NCBI GenBank assembly: GCA_015039365.1 | Contig: WION01000310.1 | Span: forward strand, 1-61,175 | Length of the DNA stretch: 61,175 nt | Origin: Amanita rubescens | Taxonomy: Eukaryota > Basidiomycota > Agaricomycetes > Agaricales > Amanitaceae | Direction: 5' to 3' | Shown: positions 54,498 to 61,175 of the stretch, piece by piece | Numbering within the stretch: the first letter of the stretch is position 1 | How the letters are laid out: each line of letters starts with the position of its first letter | Made by a program: the position numbers and the translations under genes | The notes under the pieces: generated by a model | Databases searched by the model: none | The model's input: only the letters and a program-made list of their open reading frames with translations | Told to the model about the DNA's origin: nothing

Positions 54498-55125
54498 TTG
54501 ATGTAATTTGGCCCAGTGGTTCATGAGATATGAAGTGTTTTGTGACAGGGTGTCAAAATTTGAGTTTCTGATTAGCAATGTTGTCCATGATGGTCATAAC
54601 TGATTACTATAAGTCAGAAATAAGTTCCAAATTCCAACAGCCTGAGTCAGAAGTATATTGTTCAATACAGAATACAGTACAACAAAGTTAAACATTGTTG
54701 CAGAGCCAGGGGTCAAACTCAACACTAATAGCTGGTGTTGTAGGTGTCAGTGTTGGTCATTCTTCACCTTGGATGTGTAACATGCTGATGACAGGTCTTT
54801 AATTGATTCATGATTGCCTCCTGCCTGGGATGGAGGAGATGGAACACAATGGGGAGCATGTCATTCTGGATCAGCATAACAAAAGTTGCTCACAAATTAG
54901 TGCCTCACAGTGACAGCATGCACTGGCAAAACTTTGCTCCTTGTCAGCATCCCACCCAGAGAACCAGTGTTTCCAAGTGTGATGAAGGAAATAGCTAGCA
55001 GATTAAACAAGAGAAACTAATTGCATTCATGAATGGACAGCATTGCTAAAGGGAAACCCAATAGTTTTGACATTCCTTCACAAAATACTTCATATCTCAT
55101 GAACCACTGGGCCAAATTACATCAA
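54498..55125. mobile_element. MITE with long inverted repeats and TA duplication (628 bp)
   Basis: TTGATGTAATTTGGCCCAGT (54498) is the inverse of the end at 55125, and the complementarity runs about 50 bp (including GGTTCATGAGATATGAAGT). TA flanks both sides (54496-54497, 55126-55127). No transposase. The TA duplication points to the Tc1/mariner superfamily. Confidence 0.85.
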
Positions 55126-55127
55126 TA

Positions 55128-56389
55128 CTACTATGTTGAATATTGAGTGATTAAACATCAGATATCGCTCAAATGCTTTATATTTAGTGTTACAATACTA
55201 TATTCTTTGTTTTGTGTATAATGAGCTAGTTTATAGGTGTAGCAGTTGTGTCTGTGGACAAAACGCGATATAGTGGACACCTAAACTCACGCCTGATGGG
55301 ATAGGTAGTAAATAGAACCAAACAGGCCAGGTTTCCTTACATGTAGGGAACTACAGTACCTACACTTGGATATAGACTTAATATCACTGCTATCAATTGT
55401 TATAGACCGCATTTGTGAACATCTAAAGCGTGTATTGAGTCTATCAGAGGGCTAGACAACTACTACAACATTTGTAGTGAGTTATAACTACACTTGGCGC
55501 ATTTTCAACATACTATAGGGCTCAAAATGAAGCTAAGGACCAGCTCTACAAGATGGCATAATTTAACTGGTCATAACCAGTCATAACCAGTCTGGTTAAG
55601 GTTAGGGAAAGGGCCTAACTTTAACTGCAGTCCAGTTAATCAGCAGTTAAGTCAGGTCAGGTTACAGTTAATTGCAGTTGTGTAACCCGACCTCTGAACA
55701 CTAGTTACAAACAAGCTTCATTTGCTTGTTTATTGTTATCATGTAATTAGGGTTATGTTTATCCATAGCTAACACAATATATGCTCCTTTGTTGCAAAAG
55801 AAATGAAAGAAATTGACTTTTGGGCTTAATTATGCTGTTTGAGTGATACAAACAAGAACAAACAGCCATGACCGGTCGTGACACAGGCAGTGGTTCAGTT
55901 ATTTTGATCAGTTGCAGTCATGGCAAAAAATGGCTCGTAACCTAACTTAACCTAACTTCAAAAGACTACCGGCATTCCTAATCCCTGCAAAGATTGGCTT
56001 GGGGGAGGATGGCGTTATCTATCTTGTTGAAGAGGGACAAAATTTTTGGCATTGATGTCAGACCGGAGATTTTGATGAGTTAATAAGAGATTCAAAGTGG
56101 GCCTTCAGTTTACTATCTACCAATTCTGATGGCAGATATATCCAATTGTAAGAAGGCAAAGCACTCCTCCAAATTTTGGCATCTCACACAAGAATAATCA
56201 ATAGTTACCTCCATGCTCATTGCATGGTGATTGGGACAGATAAGCAAACAACCTATGAGTAGCATTTCAAAACAGGTATCTTCATTAACCGCTACTGGAA
56301 GATGTACCAGCACTTTATGACCTGGTCTGCTCTTGGGCTTATCTATAACCTTGCACACATCTCCAGAGAGCATTTAGAACAGGCGGTAT
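55128..56389. other. No gene; MITE pieces
   Basis: 55128-55560 is AT-rich without a gene. 55560-55705 (TAACTGGTCATAACC..ACCTCTGAACACT) is the right end of a MITE whose left end may be at 49152. 55865-55972 has CCGGTCGTGACACAG-type repeats and the border motif CTAACTTCAAAAGACTACC. 55973-56389 holds no convincing ORF. Confidence 0.45.
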
Positions 56390-57502
56390 ATCACAAGTAC
56401 AATTTGACACTGAACTGAAGAAGTTGAACTGGACAGATCTCTGGGAAACCTTTTGGGCAATCTGCCACTTGGTGACCTCAAGTTATTGGTAGAGTTGGGT
56501 GAAAACTTGGATGTTCCTGTGCCTCACCTGATGCACCTGCAAACAGTTGTTAAAGATTCTAGATTTGTGGGTGTATATCACAAGGAAGGACACAGTAACA
56601 AACTTTCATTATTTCCTTGTTTGTCTTCTTATTGTCTTCACGCTTCAATTGTCAAAAGTATCAAGTGGACAACTTAACAACATTTTCATAACATGGGGGG
56701 ATGTTCTGAAGGTGGATCAAATCCTTCATCAGCTACCTCTCAGCAAAATGCACCTTGGAATCACACTCTACAAAAAATCTGAAAAATAAAGATATTCTAA
56801 TCCAAGCCCTTGGCACAAAATGGTCAAACCCAGCTCCCATGTCCCACACCTCAATGATGGACTTGATTCATGAGCTGACAAATGACATGGATAAGGATGT
56901 CAATGTGAAATCATGTGGGGGTATCAGAATCAATTCATGATTCAATAAGTTGAAGATAAATCATTATATAACAAAATCTACAAAGATTTTGAACAACTGC
57001 TGATGAACCAGGCAGATGATGATTTGGATGAGCTCCAATATTTGGACTTGTTTAATGGCAGTTTACACTCTGAAGCCATTATTTTGGCAGCTGCTGCTCT
57101 GTGTGGTCTGAAAGGGCATGTTCCCAACAATGAAGAAAATAGAAAGCTCTTGGATATTATCCAGGCATGTTGCCCATCCATATCCTTCATGCCACCAGAA
57201 CTACATAACTTCCTTTCATTCAGAAAATGGACATCAAAGATCTTTCCATGTCCAAATTATATTGCCCAATCTGTTGGGATCTGTTGGAAATATTAAGAGA
57301 CAGAAAGATCAATACCTTACAGGTCCAAGCCCATCATTCCATCCTTTATGATGTGGAACTTCCTTCATGACTTTCTGTTGATGTACTAGAGAAGATGGTT
57401 GCAAAGTACACTGCCTATGCAAAGACAGAGCTCAAGAACCTCCAACCACTTGACAAAAATGGATCTCTGAAGATGCCAGGTATGACTCAGACACAGGTGT
57501 AA
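56390..57502 (+). pseudogene. Zinc-deaminase-like domain fragment (tentative)
   Basis: The clearest coding part is 57003-57502. Frame 1: DDDLDELQYLDLFNGSLHSE then AIILAAAALCGLKG, KLLDIIQACCPSISFMPPEL, HNFLSF; HSE at 57066-57074. After a shift near 57228 a second frame gives LSMSKLYCPICWDLLEILRD, VQAHHSILYDVELPS, a TGA where Trp is likely, LSVDVLEKMVAKYTAY and a stop at 57500. An H-x-E followed by C-x2-C at the start of a helix is the zinc site of nucleoside/nucleic-acid deaminase folds. Upstream frames (56453-56940) look weakly coding but are unrecognised. The assignment is an inference from these motifs. Confidence 0.4.
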
Positions 57503-57629
57503 TCATCAGTTTCTTTACTTCTACCCTTTCTTGCACTATAATATAGAATGAATACACTCATCCAACTTCCAGCTTTTGCTACCTAAAGACTGCAGTAGAA
57601 TATCATAGAATCCTGTTTTGGAGTGTGCA
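57503..57629. other. Short non-coding stretch
   Basis: No feature seen between the deaminase-like fragment and the repeat beginning at about 57630. Confidence 0.4.
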
Positions 57630-59705
57630 CTGAGGGGATAATTGCCTTATTTGGTAAGATGGGCAAGATTCCAAATAAGGAAAGCAAGTTAGGATGCCAT
57701 ATTTGGAAGGTTATGAGGGTGTGTGTTCATGTTTGTACATGTTTCAATGCAAGGAATTTCCTTATTTGGAAATAGTTGCCACATGTCAAATAAGCTGAAA
57801 TGGCAGGCAATGTGACCATGGGAAAGGCTTTCTAAAAAGGAAATGATGACATAATTTCAGGGTCAAATTTCTAAAAAGGAAATTCATAATGTAATGTGCA
57901 CTTTAGGATCCAGTGGCAGGTTTCCAAAAATGGAAATAGCACACTTTGGCATTGCCGTTTTGGGAAATATCTGCTCCCTGTTCATGATGATGTGCAGCAA
58001 GAAATTGCAATATCTCCCTTAATACTGAATACTTTTGTGGTGCTTTTTTGGAATATATTCCTTATATGTATATATGTGTGCATACCTATCCACTATGTTA
58101 GAATGTAAAAAATGCTCAGAATGCAACATTTCTTGCTCACTGTTGTTGACAGTGAGGAGCAACAAATGACAATATCTCCATCAATACTGGCTATGATCAC
58201 GAGCTTTCTCACACTCATACCACCACCATTGCCTTATCAATCCAACATCTACAACACACCCTGCACTGCTCCAGATGCCTGAGGACACAGGATCCACCAA
58301 GAAGCAACTGAGGGTTGCTTACACCTCTATTGCTGATGATCCGACCACAACAGCGGTCAATCAAATCCTCGCACTACTCACCAAGGCTGACGCGCTTATG
58401 CTCAGCACATGCTCATCCCCCACCTTTGACAATCAGTCTGTCCAGGCCTTTTTTGGCCAGCCTGGATGGGCTGCTTGATCATCTTTGTCACACAGGGAAG
58501 GAGGCACAATGGGAGGGGCCAGTATGCTTGCAGCTGCCCATGGCTCTGTGGAGCTAAAGGGACTGGCCAAACAGGTACAGGCTATTAACTCCAAGCTGGG
58601 ACTCATACAGGCTCAAATGCAGAAGAACCCCAAGTCATATGCAGCAGTGGCCTCGGCTGCTGCTGCTACTCCCCTGCCTGTCAGTTCTCTCCCACCCAAA
58701 CCCCCCTGTGAACTCCAGTCACGTGCCCGTCTGGTTCTGGTGCCTCAGGTACCACTGGACGTCACCTTCAATCCTGGTACATACATACTGCGTGCTCACC
58801 AATTGGCTTTTGGCCAACCTGACCTTGACCCTTCCCAATCCAATTGGAGTGATACCACTACCACTGGTTCCATCACCTGCTTGATTGTCCTCATTGAACA
58901 GGACTGCAAAGGGAAACTTAGTTGTGGTTGGTGGCCCTGGAATCTCGCAGGCCCAGCTCAATGACTCCCTACCTTATCTCAAACTGATCTTCAAATATGC
59001 TGCAGGAACCTCTGTAGAACCCTTCAGTGGGACAAAATGGAGGTGTGTGTGCATCAGTGGGGTTCCAATTCTGCTTCAGGGCTCTCTGCACAGGTTGGGG
59101 GAGATATAAAAGGAAGTTTAACCCACAACCCTTGGACCAACACCTTACATATGCCCATCCAGCCCTACTGGATCCGCCACCCATCAATCAAACCAGGCCA
59201 CAGGTCGACAGTGGTGATGACATTCAAAGATGGGGGGACAGGCACATCCAGCAGGAGGTGCTTTGCCAAAAGAAAGTATTTTTGTTTGGCCAAGCCTGTA
59301 CCATGTGGGCTTGGACAGAAAGGAAGCCGAGCACAAACACAAGCAAAGAGACCTCCCCAGACACCTCCACCTCCGCTGCCCACAATACAACCATCAAAGG
59401 AAAACATAGACAAAGCAGGTCAGATTGAATGGACACAACGTAGCCTAGCTGTGCTCAAGTAGGGCCCTTGGTTTTTACTCACTTATTTTACAGCTGGCCT
59501 TGTTGGGTTAGTTCCCTCTGTAGTTAAGCCATACCCATAGATACATTGTGCAGCTACACCCTACCATCCTGGCACAAAGGGGTATAAACAAGGAGTTTAA
59601 AAAAAAAAATACTGGCTATTTGTGTGGTGCATTTTTTGGTATGTCCCATTAGGGATATATAGGAAGGTATTTGGCATGTCAGAATACAAATAGTATGTAC
59701 CAATC
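57630..59705 (+). repeat. Third copy of the palindrome arm, split by a retroposon
   Basis: 57630-58194 matches one arm of the 5139-7529 palindrome (ATTGCCTTATTTGGTAAGAT, TTTAGGATCCAGTGGCAGG, GGAAATATCTGCTC). The match resumes at 59620-59705 (TTTTTTGGTATGTCCC, GGAAGGTATTTGGCATGTCA). Divergence from the arms is clear, and it has no inverted partner here. Confidence 0.8.
58195..59607 (+). mobile_element. Poly(A)-tailed retroposon (~1.4 kb) with ORF1-like remnants
   Basis: It is flanked by AATACTGGCTAT (58183-58194 and 59608-59619), and ends in a run of A (59599-59609) directly before the second duplicate. This is the mark of LINE-type retroposition. Coding remnants: MPEDTGSTKKQLRVAYTSIA (from 58275), then VELKGLAKQVQAINSKLGLI and NPKSYAAVASAAAAT (58485-58964), which resemble the N-terminal part of LINE ORF1 proteins. 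A Cys-rich stretch near 59260-59320 may be a decayed zinc knuckle. No reverse transcriptase is present, so it is non-autonomous or a gene/ORF1-derived retrocopy. Frameshifts are frequent. Confidence 0.7.
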
Positions 59706-59939
59706 CTATATGTTGACACCTGATGCAGCAGCCTGTGCTGCTGCAGCCCTGGTGTTGCACTCTTCTGGGGTGCCATTGCAGCTGTTCCACTTTGGTTGTT
59801 GCAGTGATGGATCTCCTCAACTTGGGCCTTGATGCCTTGATGAGCCTGGGGATAGGTAGGTGGCTTCAAAATCTTCTGGGATGCTGTGGAAACTGGGAAA
59901 TGGGTTAGTTCTCACCATCCCAAGGCTCACCATCATGCA

Positions 59940-60860
59940 CCTGTAGTATTTGGTTGCAATCAGTTCCCACAACAGTTATTTCACTGCCACTTTCCTTCAT
60001 CATCATCACACCTTGATAATCAGCCAGCTCCCAGTCCTTGAGCAGTCTTATCCCAGACTCCAGGTCTCCTTCCTCCCCTGTTGGGCAGCCTCCAGCCAGG
60101 CCTTGGGGCCTGATTTAATCTGCTTGATGAAGATGTCTGGGTGTGAGAGCAAAACAGGTGGGCTGGACACCTGCCATCTATGGGATTGAAGGTGGGGTGG
60201 GTGCTGAAGGCTGCTGCCATGCTGTGTGACTGAGACTGATGTTGTGACAAGCAGGGCTTGATGGCAGGATCAGCTGCCTGCACTCAACATTGTGGCCATC
60301 AGTGATGCACTGGGCAACCTTGCCTGTGCTATCACAATGTGGATGGTGCTAACAAGGGTAGAGGTGAGTGAATGAAACTCAGTGTGGCTCACTATCACTA
60401 TGGCCAGTCTTGTAACTTTGCAGGGAATGCATCAGGTATTTCTTCAATGTCTCAACCTGACACCTTTTAATTCATGTCAGAAAAGGAAAACATGTGGATG
60501 TGACATGTCAAAGTTAATCAGTCAAGTGACAGGAATTGGTGCAAGAGGGGGATTGAGAATGAGTTCATCACCTATGTTTTCACCCTCTGCCCAACCTCCC
60601 CACCACCTTATGATGCTCAACAACCATGCTTGCCCAATGGAGTATGCATAAACTGGTGGTACTGGGCCCCACCCACCCTGATGGAAACTGTGTGTCGTAT
60701 ACTCCTTGGTCATGCCAGCACCCTCCATAAATTCATCAATCCAGGTTTGGATCTTTGTCAATGTTTCAACATGTGGGTGATGGACCCTATTAGGATTGAG
60801 GCTCAAAAAGACACAGTCTTTTGTCCTCATCATACCACCCTCCAAGAATTGCCTTCAGTC
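59940..60860 (-). pseudogene. Tyrosine-recombinase (Crypton-like) relic
   Basis: 60522-60845: LTKIQTWIDEFMEGAGMTKE, YTTHSFHQGG, and SIIRWWGGWAEGEN, the C-terminal catalytic block of fungal tyrosine recombinases. The usual H-x-F-R-R-G-G reads HSFHQGG, so the catalytic Arg of HxxR is lost. Further downstream (60020-60150, two frames) AWLEAAQQ and DLESGIRLLKDWELADY fit the C-terminal extension of this family. The N-terminal half is not seen, and frames are broken. In Agaricomycetes such proteins occur as Cryptons and related elements. The call is from motif recognition. Confidence 0.55.
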
Positions 60861-61175
60861 ATTGAATCCATGCCTGCAGGTGAGTACAGCTGATTTGGAA
60901 ATTCATGTCCAACGTGCGTGAAACTGTGTGAAAAATGTTGAAAAATCGAAAAAATAAGAAAAATACATTCTCTTCATTGCGTGATATACACTGACTGTAT
61001 ACGTTCGTTATGCTGCGTGAGGCATGGGGGAAGCTCGGGAAGCTGCAGGAACTCAGGCTGGCCCAGAAGTAGGGACTACGGTATGGAATTTCAGCACTAG
61101 CAGTGACTTGCTTGTATTCTAATTCAGTTGACTTACAGCCTGCTCCCAATGTGACAAAAACACGTGTATGGACTT
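60861..61175. other. No gene seen at the window end
   Basis: Short ORFs only. Upstream exons of the minus-strand recombinase might lie here but are not recognisable. Confidence 0.4.

Overview
The window looks like a repeat-dense stretch of an Agaricomycete (basidiomycete fungus) nuclear genome. Evidence: introns of about 50 bp with GT..AG borders, and protein families typical of that clade (KDZ transposase, TET/JBP-type dioxygenase, DUF6589 protein, telomere-linked-helicase-like RecQ, alpha-kinase, chromodomain Ty3/gypsy elements). I see no intact single-copy housekeeping gene and no rRNA or tRNA gene. Nearly every coding stretch is a transposable element or a broken gene inside a transposon nest. 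All family names are from recognition of motifs, not from searches.

Layout. 1-2704: 3' end of a Ty3/gypsy element (a post-pol ORF plus LTR). 2705-4085: KDZ transposase fragment. 5139-7529: a 2.4-kb near-perfect palindrome. 8340-11273: hAT-type non-autonomous pieces, a hAT transposase C-terminus and a CpG-depleted solo LTR. 11274-15009: no gene recognised. 15010-18645: MITEs and the 3' part of a chromodomain gypsy element (gypsy-B). 18646-20089: 5' LTR and first part of gag of a second element (Ty3-A). 20086-21308: 3' part of a RecQ helicase. 21475-26760: repeat modules, a DUF6589 gene and a small zinc-finger ORF. 26651-29012: a hAT-like element. 29013-30747: protease/RT part of gypsy-B. 30748-40034: rest of Ty3-A on the minus strand. 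40027-40371: 5' part of the RecQ gene. 41730-49250: TET/JBP fragment, solo LTR and an alpha-kinase-like gene broken by a 2407-bp hAT element. 49260-54468: a Tc1/mariner element with an autonomous-type hAT inserted in it. 55140-61175: deaminase-like fragment, a poly(A)-tailed retroposon and a tyrosine-recombinase (Crypton-like) relic.

How the parts fit. Three genes are each split into two oppositely oriented halves: Ty3-A gag (20089 / 40034), RecQ (20086 / 40027) and gypsy-B pol (30747 / 18645). One inversion of about 20 kb, with breakpoints near 20,086 and 40,030, restores all three at once. In the restored order Ty3-A sits inside gypsy-B with a 5-bp target duplication, and RecQ is flanked by inverted copies of a ~95-bp module. 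A third copy of that module lies just upstream of the DUF6589 gene, which suggests a RecQ/DUF6589 mobile unit that I cannot place in a named transposon class.

A second theme is CpG decay. All seven differences I find between the two Ty3-A LTRs are transitions at CpG. Eight premature stops in four different genes are TGA where Arg is expected. This fits cytosine methylation and deamination of repeats, and the window also holds a fragment of a TET/JBP-type (5-methylcytosine oxidase family) gene.
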